Origin: JAAYUH01 sp964640995
GTDB lineage: Bacteria > Caldisericota > Caldisericia > B22-G15
DNA length: 64,000 nt
NCBI GenBank assembly: GCA_964640995.1
Contig: CAZXJJ010000001.1
Span: 248,001-312,000 of the forward strand
Direction of reading: 5' to 3'
Within the stretch, counting starts at the first letter, position 1; each line of letters begins with the position of its first letter. Position numbers and translations under genes: made by a program. Shown one piece after another: positions 9,597 through 17,597 of the stretch. The notes beneath the pieces are model-generated. The model did no database searches and was not told the origin of the DNA. It saw only the letters and a program-made list of their open reading frames with translations.

Positions 9597-9954
9597 CTAC
9601 TTTTTTATACTGAAATTAGTAATAATTATAACTATCCCTGTTAATAGATAAGGCCAGATTAAACTGAAGTTTTGTAAGACAACCATTCCTTTTTCACCAA
9701 GAAATAATACAAAACCAAATAAAAATAGAATTGCAAATGGAATAAGAGGACAAAGGACCCATTTTTTGAAAAATATTTTTGAAAGTAAAACTATTAAGAG
9801 CCATCCAATAGAAAAACCTATAAAGAAAAATCCACCTCTTTTGATATTTCACTAACATTTGTTATTAGGTTACAAACATTACTCCTAAACCAACTCTTTC
9901 TATTATTTCACCAGGAATAAGAAGTTCTTTTTCTTTTGAAATTTTTCTTTCCAT
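9597..9954 (-). pseudogene. Broken small membrane protein gene
   Basis: An ATG at 9954 preceded by AAGGAGG starts MERKISKEKELLIPGEIIE. Two consecutive stop codons follow GLGVMFVT, and in another frame the rest reads as hydrophobic helices (FFFIGFSIGWLLIVLLSKIFF, then PFAILFLFGFVLFLGEKG, then IWPYLLTGIVIIITNF) to a TAG at 9597. Intact length would be about 120 residues with three to four membrane segments, which resembles small LiaF or DUF5668-type membrane proteins. I cannot name it. It begins the minus-strand run that continues into the dead nitrilase gene and the kinase. Confidence 0.6.
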
Positions 9955-9996
9955 CTTAAACCTCCTTAAAAATGAGTTACATTATAAGAGTAAAAA

Positions 9997-10051
9997 ATGA
10001 CTGGTCGTATTTGTAGGTGCCAAAAGTCATACTTAACTTCAAATGACTTTT
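9997..10051 (+). promoter_or_regulatory. Terminator-like hairpin in a leader, with a competing upstream arm
   Basis: AAAAGTCAT (10022-10030) pairs perfectly with ATGACTTTT (10043-10051) and a run of T follows, the form of an intrinsic terminator reading rightwards. An earlier ATGACT (9997-10002) can pair with the same AGTCAT arm. No rightward gene ends just upstream, so the hairpin would act in the leader of the gene at 10092. This could be an attenuator; it could equally be chance in AT-rich DNA. Confidence 0.4.
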
Positions 10052-10091
10052 TTTCTTTTTTGATTTATAATTTTTTTAAAGGAGATAAAAG

Positions 10092-10561
10092 ATGAAAGAG
10101 TTGAATATTTTTAGATATTTCTTAGGCGAGTTTTCTGGTGAAGGAAATAGTGAATGGGGATATTGCAATAAAAGATCAACTTATACATATCCATTTAATT
10201 TAAGTGGAAATTTTATAAAACTTGAGTGGGAAATTTCTTATCCAAGACAAAAAAAAATCCTCTTGGAGATTTTGTTAGAGGAGTTGGTTTTATAAATTTT
10301 GATAAAGTTAAAAAAAATTTTGTTTTGACTCTTTTTATGAGTGAAGGTTATATTGAAAAATATATTGGAAATTATAACCCACTAAATAATGAATTTGAAT
10401 TTGAACTTAAGGATTCAGCAAATCTTCCAGAGACAATTGAAGCAAAACTCACTATAAAAATTCTTGATGATGATGAGTTTGAAGAAATTTACTCATGGAG
10501 AATGAACAAAGATGAAGATTATAAAACATATCTTAAGGTTCATAATAGAAGAATAAGATAA
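10092..10561 (+). pseudogene. Beta-barrel (DUF1579/FABP-like) protein gene with a single frameshift at an A9 run
   Basis: With one extra A in the run at 10249-10257 the gene reads as one protein of about 156 residues, starting MKELNIFRYFLGEFSGEG and ending at TAA 10559-10561. As written, translation from ATG 10092 (good AAAGGAG ribosome site) ends at 10295. The FLGEFSGEG start, alternating strands and length recall small calycin-like beta-barrels (DUF1579 or nitrobindin type), but I do not recognise a specific family with confidence. The rest of the sequence is clean. It may therefore be a recent one-base loss, an assembly error at a homopolymer, or a gene rescued by slippage at A9. Confidence 0.6.
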
Positions 10562-10562
10562 A

Positions 10563-11183
10563 CTACTTTTTAGTTTTTCTTATAATAAAACCTGTGTCAT
10601 TGATAAAAATTTCAAAGTTATGTCCTGGGTATTGAAAGGCTCCAATTCCATAAGCAGTATCTATGAATGGTAATTTTTCATAGTTTTTTAAAATATATTC
10701 CCAAAATTGACTACTTTTATTTATTTCATAAACTAATGGAATTTCTGTTATATTTTTCTCAAATCTTCCAGAAAATCTTGTTATTCTATAATAACTTTCT
10801 GCTCCAAACCATCTAAGCCACTTATCAAAAACAACTATTTCTCCCTCAATCATCCATTGATCACCGTTTAAATTAAACACATAATTTTTATTGTTCTTTA
10901 TATCATTAAAAATAACCTCTATTTCATTATTATTTTTTACTGCATATACTTCACCAATTTTTTCTTCATAAGAAAATCTTGTAAATGTTTGAAGAAGAGA
11001 AAATACAAGAACAAAGATTATTGATATAAGTAATAAAATAAAAAAAGCAAAAATTGATGTTATTAAATTTTTAAAACTTTCCTTCTTTTTGATAAATCTA
11101 ATAAATGTAGAGATTAAAAAATAAGATGATATAACAAGCAAAACAAAGCCAATTAAACCTATTAGAATTTTTAACCCATCCAT
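10563..11183 (-). CDS. Membrane protein with two N-terminal helices and an outside domain, unknown function
   Basis: The 206 residues start MDGLKILIGLIGFVLLVISSY (first helix about 4-28), followed by a second helix about 42-68 (IFAFFILLLISIIFVLVF). A roughly 135-residue soluble domain follows. It contains YAVKNNNEIEV, NGDQWMIEGEIVVFDKWLRW and, at the end, PFIDTAYGIGAFQYPG. I recall similar uncharacterised proteins annotated loosely as multidrug efflux or cation proteins, but nothing here shows transport. Its stop is one base from the convergent upstream gene's stop. It lies after the hairpin that closes the DUF2680 transcript, so it is probably transcribed separately. Confidence 0.6.
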   Translation of the reverse strand: MDGLKILIGLIGFVLLVISSYFLISTFIRFIKKKESFKNLITSIFAFFILLLISIIFVLVFSLLQTFTRFSYEEKIGEVYAVKNNNEIEVIFNDIKNNKNYVFNLNGDQWMIEGEIVVFDKWLRWFGAESYYRITRFSGRFEKNITEIPLVYEINKSSQFWEYILKNYEKLPFIDTAYGIGAFQYPGHNFEIFINDTGFIIRKTKK

Positions 11184-11214
11184 AATTTAATTTTATCAAT
11201 ATTCCATAAAAATA

Positions 11215-11242
11215 AAAAGGGGTGCCAAAAAGCACCCCTTTT
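11215..11242 (-). terminator. Intrinsic terminator after the DUF2680 gene
   Basis: An 11-bp perfect stem (AAAAGGGGTGC / GCACCCCTTTT) with a 6-base loop lies 24 bases beyond the stop of the secreted-protein gene. The A/T ends let it work in both directions, but only the minus-strand gene is placed to use it. GC-rich stems are rare in this window, so this one stands out. Confidence 0.9.
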
Positions 11243-11265
11243 CTTTAAACTAAACTTAAATTTAT

Positions 11266-12198
11266 TTATATGTTTGAGTAGGAAGGTGAGGCATCACAAT
11301 TACCTCTAAAACCATTTCCATGAGGTCCGCCTTTTCCTCTGACATAACCTGGACCATTTATGAATCTTTCAACAAATTCATCAAGATTTTCAAGAAATTT
11401 TGTTTTCTCATCTTCTGTCATCTTTCCATCTTTAACAAGTTGATTAATCTTTTCAGTAACAACTTCTTTTACAACTTTAATAAGATTTTCTTTTGTGATA
11501 TCTTTTGATTCTGCAAACTCAAGAAGAGATTTTTTCTCTTTCATTGCATTTTGAAACTCATCAAGAGAAAGGTTAAGTTTATTAAGAACATCTTCCATTA
11601 AACCTTTTCCATCAAAAAGAAAGCCCTTTCCTTTAGGCATATCCTCTGGAGGAGTACCTTTAAATGGTGGTTCTCCAGGTGTTGTGCCTCTTCCGTTTCC
11701 ATTTTTAAATGGTGGTTCAATAGGTTGTTTTCCTTTTCCATTTTTAAATGGAGGTGTTTTTGTAATAAATTCTTCAATTCTTGTTTCAATGTCAACTAAA
11801 AGATTATTTTTCTCTGTTTCTGTAATTTTTCCTTCTGAAACTAGTTGATCTAGTTTTTCAGTTATAACTGCTTTAAATGTTGCAATTAGTTTTTCTTTTG
11901 TAATTCCTTTGTCTTGAGTATAATTAAGTAAAGTTTTTCCCTGATCCCAATATGTTTTTAACTCATCTTCCGAAAGATTAAGTCTATTTAAAACCTCTTC
12001 TATAATTCCAGGTCCTAATACTTTGAAATGTATCCCTTTTGGATTGTTATTGCTTTGAAGTACCTCTTCTGCAAATGTTGTTTTCATAAGAGAGAGTGTT
12101 GAATAATCTTCTCCTCTTAGAATTGTGTAAATTGCACCACCTAAAACAAGCATTCCTGCAATTACCACAACCATCAAAATCTTTAATCCTTTCTTCAT
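11266..12198 (-). CDS. Secreted protein with two DUF2680-like repeats
   Basis: The 310 residues begin with a signal peptide or anchor (KKGLKILMVVVIAGMLVLGG). Two related helical units follow, at about 62-145 and 205-290. Each begins with a GxxEEVLNRLNLSxDEL-like helix and contains LDQLVSEGKITETEK or its near-copy INQLVKDGKMTEDEK. Between them is a Gly/Pro-rich linker with three PPFK repeats. The units resemble DUF2680 (YckD-type) domains of Firmicutes and related thermophiles, whose role is unknown. ATG 12198 has a strong AGGAGG site, and the gene ends in the hairpin at 11215-11242. It is a monocistronic, probably well expressed, exported protein. Confidence 0.75.
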   Translation of the reverse strand: MKKGLKILMVVVIAGMLVLGGAIYTILRGEDYSTLSLMKTTFAEEVLQSNNNPKGIHFKVLGPGIIEEVLNRLNLSEDELKTYWDQGKTLLNYTQDKGITKEKLIATFKAVITEKLDQLVSEGKITETEKNNLLVDIETRIEEFITKTPPFKNGKGKQPIEPPFKNGNGRGTTPGEPPFKGTPPEDMPKGKGFLFDGKGLMEDVLNKLNLSLDEFQNAMKEKKSLLEFAESKDITKENLIKVVKEVVTEKINQLVKDGKMTEDEKTKFLENLDEFVERFINGPGYVRGKGGPHGNGFRGNCDASPSYSNI

Positions 12199-12294
12199 TC
12201 GAAACCTCCTTTCATATCTTCAAGTGTCTGTATACAATTTAAAAAATTATTGTTAAGGAAATATTAAGCAAGAATAGAATTTAAAAATTATAAT

Positions 12295-13155
12295 TTATCT
12301 TTCTAAAAAACTGAAGCCTATTGAATTGAGGCCAATGTGCGATGTTATTGTTGCTCCAAATTTTACTGTTAAAAAAGAGCCTAATTTCACATATTTTATA
12401 ATTTCATCCTTTAAAGAATCAATTTTTTTAAAATAAAAGTTATTAACAACATTGTTAGCAACTCCCCCAATAAATTCTCCACCTTTATAATTTTCTTTTA
12501 AAAATTTCAAAACTGTTGATATTAAATAGTTTGTTCCCATAATTTTACCTGAGCCATAAGGTTCTATAAAACCATTTTTAAGTGTAAGAACAGGTTTAAA
12601 ATTTAATATTGTACCCAATAGATACTTTGCTTTTCCAATTCTTCCACCCATTTCAAGTGCCCTTAAATTATCAAGAATAAAAATAGTAAAAACCTTATCT
12701 AATATCTTTTTAACACTATCAACTATTTCATTGAATGTTTTACCTTCTTTTTTAAGAAGTGATGCAATGTAAACAACAAGACCAAGGGCTCCTGATGCAT
12801 TTTTTGAATCAATAACAGTTATTCTATCATCTTTATCAATTTCATTTTTAGCAATTAGAGCAGAGTTATATGTTCCAGAAAGTTTTGATGATATGTGAAT
12901 TGATAATATTTTTTCAAAATCTTTTAAAAGTTTTTTATATGTTTCAACAAAATCAGAAGGAGTTGGTTGTGATGTTTGAGGGAGTTTCTCAGCATTTTTC
13001 ATAATTTCATAAAACTCTTCATTTGAAATATCAACCCCCTCTCTATATCTTTTTCCTTTAATTGTCAAATAAAGAGGAACAACGTCTATATCATGCTCTT
13101 TTCTTGTGCTTTCATCAAAATCCCATGTTGAATCTGTTACAATTTTTATACTCAT
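12295..13155 (-). CDS. DegV family fatty-acid-binding protein
   Basis: DegV (FakB-like) proteins bind a fatty acid and present it to the kinase FakA in organisms that have it. The 286 residues show the opening IKIVTDSTWDF, VVPLYLTIKGKRYREGVD, the QPTPSDF loop, ISSKLSGTYNSA and the C-terminal TSHIGLNSIGF that cradles the fatty-acid carboxylate. Length fits the family. No fakA homologue is in the window. It is divergent from the gene at 13227, sharing a 71-base promoter region. Confidence 0.92.
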   Translation of the reverse strand: MSIKIVTDSTWDFDESTRKEHDIDVVPLYLTIKGKRYREGVDISNEEFYEIMKNAEKLPQTSQPTPSDFVETYKKLLKDFEKILSIHISSKLSGTYNSALIAKNEIDKDDRITVIDSKNASGALGLVVYIASLLKKEGKTFNEIVDSVKKILDKVFTIFILDNLRALEMGGRIGKAKYLLGTILNFKPVLTLKNGFIEPYGSGKIMGTNYLISTVLKFLKENYKGGEFIGGVANNVVNNFYFKKIDSLKDEIIKYVKLGSFLTVKFGATITSHIGLNSIGFSFLER

Positions 13156-13226
13156 ATTTAAAATTATATCAAGATTTTTTTAAAATCTTTAAAAATTGAT
13201 AAAATTAAGATTATAAGGAGGTTTTT

Positions 13227-13616
13227 ATGGATATAAGATCTATTCACTTACTTTTTATTTTAGTTGGAACAATTTCTTTAATTCTTTCAATTATAGTTGT
13301 CTTAACAAAAAAGGGGAAATTTCTTTATAAGCATAAAATTCTTTCAACTATTGGTTTTATGCTTGTTAATTTAAGTATTTTAAATATCTATCTTTCAAAT
13401 CAAAGATTAAACCTATCTTACTCTCATGGAATTTTAGGTTTTTTGTTCTTTGTTGTTTCTATTTTAAACTTAGTTCTTGGATTTCTATATACTGGAAAAG
13501 TAAAACCTAAAACAAAAAAGGCGTTAAGAAATGTTCATATTTGGATTGGAAGAGTTCTATTTATTATTTTATTATTAAATATTTACTTTGGATATGTTAT
13601 CTTTAGGCCATTTTAA
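13227..13616 (+). CDS. Four-helix membrane protein, cytochrome b561/DUF420-like shape
   Basis: The 129-residue protein is almost entirely four hydrophobic helices (about 7-26, 36-54, 64-86, 104-126). Histidines lie at or near helix ends (HLLFI, HKILS, SHGILG, NVHIWIGR), which is the layout of small b-type haem membrane proteins. That suggests haem binding but does not prove it. ATG follows AAGGAGG closely. It shares a divergent promoter region with degV, and its stop overlaps the convergent glycosylase by 4 bases. No redox partner is adjacent. Confidence 0.5.
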   Translation: MDIRSIHLLFILVGTISLILSIIVVLTKKGKFLYKHKILSTIGFMLVNLSILNIYLSNQRLNLSYSHGILGFLFFVVSILNLVLGFLYTGKVKPKTKKALRNVHIWIGRVLFIILLLNIYFGYVIFRPF

Positions 13617-14341
13617 ATAAAAAGTTTTTGACAACTTTCACAAAAGTAAGTTTTTCTTTTTGTTTTTCCTAAATATTTAATTTTAACCTTTTCATTATCA
13701 TTTGGACAAAATTTTTTGCTATAAATTAAAAGATGATTCTTAAGAGATTTATTAAATTTTCTTGCAAGATAAAATTCATAAGAAAATGAAATAACTTCAT
13801 CAATTAAATGATCAATATAAATCTCATCAATTTTATTTGAAATGCTTAGAGGATGTATTTTAGCTCTAAATAGTGCTTCATTTTTTATGATATTTCCAAC
13901 TCCTGCAAATTTGCTTTGGTCAAGAAGTATGTCAGTAATGAACTCATTTGAATTTTTAAGAATTTTTTTTACTTTTAATCTATTAAAACTTTCATTCATA
14001 ATATCAATGGAAGGGTCAAAATAAAAATCTTCTTTTTTGGTTATCTTTACAGATGTATTATAAAAATTTATCTCTGTATCTTTGAATTTTATTGATAATC
14101 TCTCAATTTTATTCTCTCTTTTTTCATTTATTCGGAGGGAACCATACATCAAAAAATGTATCAAAAGGTAAAAATCATCAAATTCAAAAATTAATTTTTT
14201 TCCTAAAGATTTAATATCAACTATTTTCTTTCCAATAAGAATTTCTTTGTTTTCCTTTGTGTTTCCTTTAACTTCAATTGGAGTTTTTTCTTTTAAAAAG
14301 GAAAGTTTTTCTTTTATTAAAAAAACTCCAGGGCCTTCCAC
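13613..14341 (-). CDS. Fpg/Nei-family DNA glycosylase, MEGP-type subfamily
   Basis: This is a base-excision repair enzyme of the Fpg/Nei superfamily, 242 residues. The N-terminus is MEGPG instead of the usual MPE. A subfamily with MEGPS starts is known among annotated bacterial Nei-like proteins, and it lacks the classical N-terminal Pro nucleophile. The H2TH region is clear (ILLDQSKFAGVGNIIKNEALF). The C-terminal zinc finger keeps CPND, CESC and the terminal Q, but one of the usual four cysteines is absent, so zinc binding is doubtful. The next gene, read divergently, is a photolyase, so the two form a small DNA-repair pair with a 39-base gap between starts. Confidence 0.85.
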   Translation of the reverse strand: MEGPGVFLIKEKLSFLKEKTPIEVKGNTKENKEILIGKKIVDIKSLGKKLIFEFDDFYLLIHFLMYGSLRINEKRENKIERLSIKFKDTEINFYNTSVKITKKEDFYFDPSIDIMNESFNRLKVKKILKNSNEFITDILLDQSKFAGVGNIIKNEALFRAKIHPLSISNKIDEIYIDHLIDEVISFSYEFYLARKFNKSLKNHLLIYSKKFCPNDNEKVKIKYLGKTKRKTYFCESCQKLFI

Positions 14342-14380
14342 AATTTTAAATTTTATAATAAATAAATTTATAATTTAAAT

Positions 14381-15736
14381 ATGAATATTGAAAAAAGATT
14401 AATTAAACATAAAGAGAGAAAAATTCAAGAGGGTGATTACATAATATATTGGATGAGTAGAGACCAAAGAGTTGACGATAATTTTTGTGTTATATATGGA
14501 ATTGAACTTTCATTGAAATATAATAAAAAGTTTGGAGTTTTATTTAATATTTTCCCTTCTTTTCTTGATTCAACAATAAGGCAGTATGATTTTATGATAA
14601 AGGGACTTGTTGAGATTGAAAAGAAATTGAAAGATTTTGGTATTCCTTTTTTTCTTCTTTTTGGAGACCCTGCTATAAACATATTTAATTTCATTAAAGA
14701 TAAAAAAGTTTCAATTTTAATTACAGATTTTTCACCATTAAAAATTTCAAAAGAGATGAAAAGAGATTTAAATGAAAAAATAGATATAACTTTTTATGAA
14801 ATTGATACCCACAACATTATTCCTCCATGGATAACATCAGATAAAATGGAGTTTGGTGCGTTTACAATTAGAAAAAAGATAAAGAAACTATTAAATGAAT
14901 TTCTTATTGAACTTCAGAAAATAAATTACAAAAAAGAAGAAGTTTTTAACAAAAATGATTGGGATAAGATTTATAAAAATTTAAAGGTTGATAAAAGAAT
15001 CCCTCCTTCAAAATTTTTTAATCCAGGAGAGGTTGAGGCAAAAAAAGTTTTGAACTATTTTATAGAGAATAAATTGAATGAATATAAAACACTTAGAAAT
15101 GACCCAAGTTTGAATTTTCAATCAAATTTATCACCGTATTTACATTTTGGAATGATTTCGCCCTTAAGAGTTGCACTTGAGGTTATTAAATCAAACAAAG
15201 ATGATGAGAGCAAAGATGCATTTCTTGAAGAATTGATTGTAAGAAGAGAACTTGCAGAAAATTTCTGTTTTTACAATGAAAATTATGACAATCACCATGG
15301 AGTTCCTAACTGGGCAAGAAAGACACTTGAAGAACACTTAAAAGATGAAAGAGAATATGTTTATGATGTTTCTCAATTTGAAAAAGGAGAGACACATGAC
15401 CTTCTTTGGAATGCTTGTCAGAAAGAGATGATAATAACTGGAAAAATGCATGGATATATGAGAATGTATTGGGCCAAAAAAATTTTAGAGTGGAGTAGAG
15501 ATTATAAAGAAGCAATTAAAATTGCAATTTATCTTAATGATAAGTATGAATTAGATGGAAGAGACCCTAATGGTTATACTGGAATTTTATGGTCAATTGG
15601 TGGGTTACATGATAGGCCATTTCCAGAAAGAAAAATTTTTGGAAAAGTAAGATACATGTCAACAGAGGGCTTAAAGAAAAAGTTTAATATTCAAAAATAT
15701 ATAGAGAAAATTTCAACTCTTGAAAGGATTTCTTAA
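14381..15736 (+). CDS. phr: Class II CPD photolyase
   Basis: This flavoenzyme repairs cyclobutane pyrimidine dimers using light. The 451 residues open with YWMSRDQRVDDNF, typical of class II enzymes. The middle reads FGMISPLRVAL and FLEELIVRRELAENF, and the FAD and dimer-binding half contains HHGVPNWA, THDLLWNACQKEM, GYMRMYWAKKILEW and LDGRDPNGYTGILWSIGG. These match the class II signature rather than class I/cryptochrome. The presence of a photolyase suggests the organism, or its recent ancestor, sees light. ATG 14381 has no strong ribosome site. Its 3' end overlaps plsY by 24 bases, the longest convergent overlap in the window. Confidence 0.95.
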   Translation: MNIEKRLIKHKERKIQEGDYIIYWMSRDQRVDDNFCVIYGIELSLKYNKKFGVLFNIFPSFLDSTIRQYDFMIKGLVEIEKKLKDFGIPFFLLFGDPAINIFNFIKDKKVSILITDFSPLKISKEMKRDLNEKIDITFYEIDTHNIIPPWITSDKMEFGAFTIRKKIKKLLNEFLIELQKINYKKEEVFNKNDWDKIYKNLKVDKRIPPSKFFNPGEVEAKKVLNYFIENKLNEYKTLRNDPSLNFQSNLSPYLHFGMISPLRVALEVIKSNKDDESKDAFLEELIVRRELAENFCFYNENYDNHHGVPNWARKTLEEHLKDEREYVYDVSQFEKGETHDLLWNACQKEMIITGKMHGYMRMYWAKKILEWSRDYKEAIKIAIYLNDKYELDGRDPNGYTGILWSIGGLHDRPFPERKIFGKVRYMSTEGLKKKFNIQKYIEKISTLERIS

Positions 15737-16330
15737 CCTAAACTTTGGTTTTATAAAAAGATCTTTCTTAAGTTTTACTAAAACAATTATCAAATTTATT
15801 AAATAAATAATCAAAGACTCTTTTGGATAATCTCTTAAAACAAGTAGAAATAAAAGAGAAACAAATCCAAGAACAGAGCAAATTGCACTGTTATCTTGAA
15901 TTGAACATGAAAGAAGAGTTGTTGCACCCATTAAAGTTGGACCCTCCCAAAGAGTTAGAGTAGTCCATAAGCCAAAAGAAGAAGCCATTGCTTTTCCACC
16001 TTTAAATTTTAAAAATGGAGAGAAAGCATGACCTAAAATTGGTGCAATTGAAAGAATTATAAAATAAAAACTATTTTGAGGATAAAGATTTTTAGCTATT
16101 ATTGAGGGAATTAGACCCTTTGAATAATCAAGAAGAAGTGTTGGTATTCCAATTTTTGCTCCTCCAACCTTAAATGCATTCCATGTTCCTGGATTTCCAT
16201 CTCCATATTTTCTTATATCTTTTCTAAAGAAAATTTTCGAAAGAATATAACCAAAAAGAATCGAACCATAAAAGAAAAATATTATAAATAAAAATATAGG
16301 GTTTTTTAAAAATCTAACTATACCTTCCAT
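15713..16330 (-). CDS. plsY: PlsY-like acyl-phosphate:glycerol-3-phosphate acyltransferase
   Basis: PlsY transfers acyl from acyl-phosphate to glycerol-3-phosphate, the first step of phospholipid synthesis. The 205 residues form about five membrane helices. The two cytosolic motifs are present: GDGNPGTWNAFKVGG (usual form GSGNxGxTNxxR) and GHAFSPFLKFKGGKAMA. Trp replaces the common Thr or Ala in the first motif and the final Arg is Lys, so this is a divergent member. No plsX partner is seen here. It overlaps the photolyase end and diverges from the glycosyltransferase at 16398. Confidence 0.88.
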   Translation of the reverse strand: MEGIVRFLKNPIFLFIIFFFYGSILFGYILSKIFFRKDIRKYGDGNPGTWNAFKVGGAKIGIPTLLLDYSKGLIPSIIAKNLYPQNSFYFIILSIAPILGHAFSPFLKFKGGKAMASSFGLWTTLTLWEGPTLMGATTLLSCSIQDNSAICSVLGFVSLLFLLVLRDYPKESLIIYLINLIIVLVKLKKDLFIKPKFRLRNPFKS

Positions 16331-16397
16331 AATTTAATTATAATAAACTCTGTCTTGAAAATTGAATTTTTTTAAAATATAAATAAAATTGTAAACA

Positions 16398-17528
16398 ATG
16401 TTTAATTATTTAATTAATCAACAATTAAATATTTTAGTTTTTTTCTTGATAATTTTTTTGAATTCTATTTTTAATCTCTTTAGAATTAAAAATTTAAAAA
16501 AAGTTGAAGATTTAAAAGAGAATTTCCCAAAAATTTCAATTTTAATTCCAGCAAGAAATGAAGAGAAAAATATTGAAAAGTGTGTGAGATCAATTCTTAA
16601 CCAAAATTTAAAGAATTTTGAACTAATAGTTTTAAATGATGCCTCAGAAGACAATACTCTTGAAATTTTAAAGAGGATTCAAAATGAAGATTCAAGATTA
16701 AAAATAATAGATAATAAAACATTAAAAGAAGGATGGCTTGGAAAACCAAATGCTTGTCAAATTTTATACGAGAATTCAAGGGGGGATATACTTATTTTTT
16801 TAGATGCTGATACATTTCATAAAGAAAATTCAATTTCAAAAGGAATCTCTTTTCTTCTGAAAAATAATTTAGATTTTGTCTCAGTTTTTCCTCAGGAAAT
16901 TGTGGATTCATTTTTTGAGAAAATTATAGTTCCTTTTATGAATTTTGCACTTATGGCTTTTTATCCTTTAATTCCATTTGCAAATGGACAATTTACCATA
17001 TATAAAAGGGATGTTTTAGATAAAATTGGTGGATTTGAAAAAATAAAAGATGAGGTTCTTGATGATATAAAAATGGTTAATTTATTGAGAAAATTAAAAT
17101 TTAAAATAAAAATTCTTTCAGGAAAAGATATTTCTTTTTGTAGAATGTATCATGATACTAAATCTCTTTTTATGGGTTTTATAAAAAGTTATTTTGCAAT
17201 ATTTGATTACCACTTTCTTTTATCAATCTTTGTCTTTACATATCTTATTTTTGCATTTTTTTATCCATACATTTTAATTTATTTAATAATTAAATATTCT
17301 TTTAATCAAATAAATTATCTGAATATGTTTTTAATTTTTATGCTTTCATATTCAATTTTTCTTTTAACCTACTTTAAATTTAAATATCCTCTTTTTTATT
17401 CAATTCTTTTCCAAATAACAATTTTAATAAACTCAATAATCGGTTATTTATCTATATTTTACACATTGACCAATAGAAGAGTTTGGAAGGGAAGATTAAT
17501 TACAAAGAAAAAATTTAAATTAATTTAA
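16398..17528 (+). CDS. Membrane-bound family 2 glycosyltransferase (CrtQ-like)
   Basis: An N-terminal helix (about 8-26) is followed by a GT-A catalytic domain: ISILIPARNEEKNIEKCV, VLNDASEDNT, FLDADTFHKEN (the DxD-type motif), GQFTIYKRD and DEVLDDIKMVNLL. Three to four C-terminal helices follow (about 265-360). Order and length resemble the 4,4'-diaponeurosporenoate glycosyltransferase/hopanoid glycosyltransferase group, which glycosylates a lipid at the membrane. The lipid acceptor is unknown, and no carotenoid genes are nearby. A 10-bp hairpin lies 17 bases after the stop. Confidence 0.8.
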   Translation: MFNYLINQQLNILVFFLIIFLNSIFNLFRIKNLKKVEDLKENFPKISILIPARNEEKNIEKCVRSILNQNLKNFELIVLNDASEDNTLEILKRIQNEDSRLKIIDNKTLKEGWLGKPNACQILYENSRGDILIFLDADTFHKENSISKGISFLLKNNLDFVSVFPQEIVDSFFEKIIVPFMNFALMAFYPLIPFANGQFTIYKRDVLDKIGGFEKIKDEVLDDIKMVNLLRKLKFKIKILSGKDISFCRMYHDTKSLFMGFIKSYFAIFDYHFLLSIFVFTYLIFAFFYPYILIYLIIKYSFNQINYLNMFLIFMLSYSIFLLTYFKFKYPLFYSILFQITILINSIIGYLSIFYTLTNRRVWKGRLITKKKFKLI

Positions 17529-17545
17529 ATCATGTTATTATAAAG

Positions 17546-17569
17546 TAAACTATATGAAAATATAGTTTA
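17546..17569 (+). terminator. Perfect 10-bp hairpin with GAAA loop between genes
   Basis: TAAACTATAT (17546-17555) pairs perfectly with ATATAGTTTA (17560-17569) around a GAAA tetraloop. It lies between the glycosyltransferase and the next gene's GGAGG site. The stem is all but GC-free and no long T run follows, so termination would be weak. It could be a 3'-end stabiliser or a partial terminator. Confidence 0.4.
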
Positions 17570-17597
17570 TAAAAAATAATTTTGGAGGATTTCTAAT

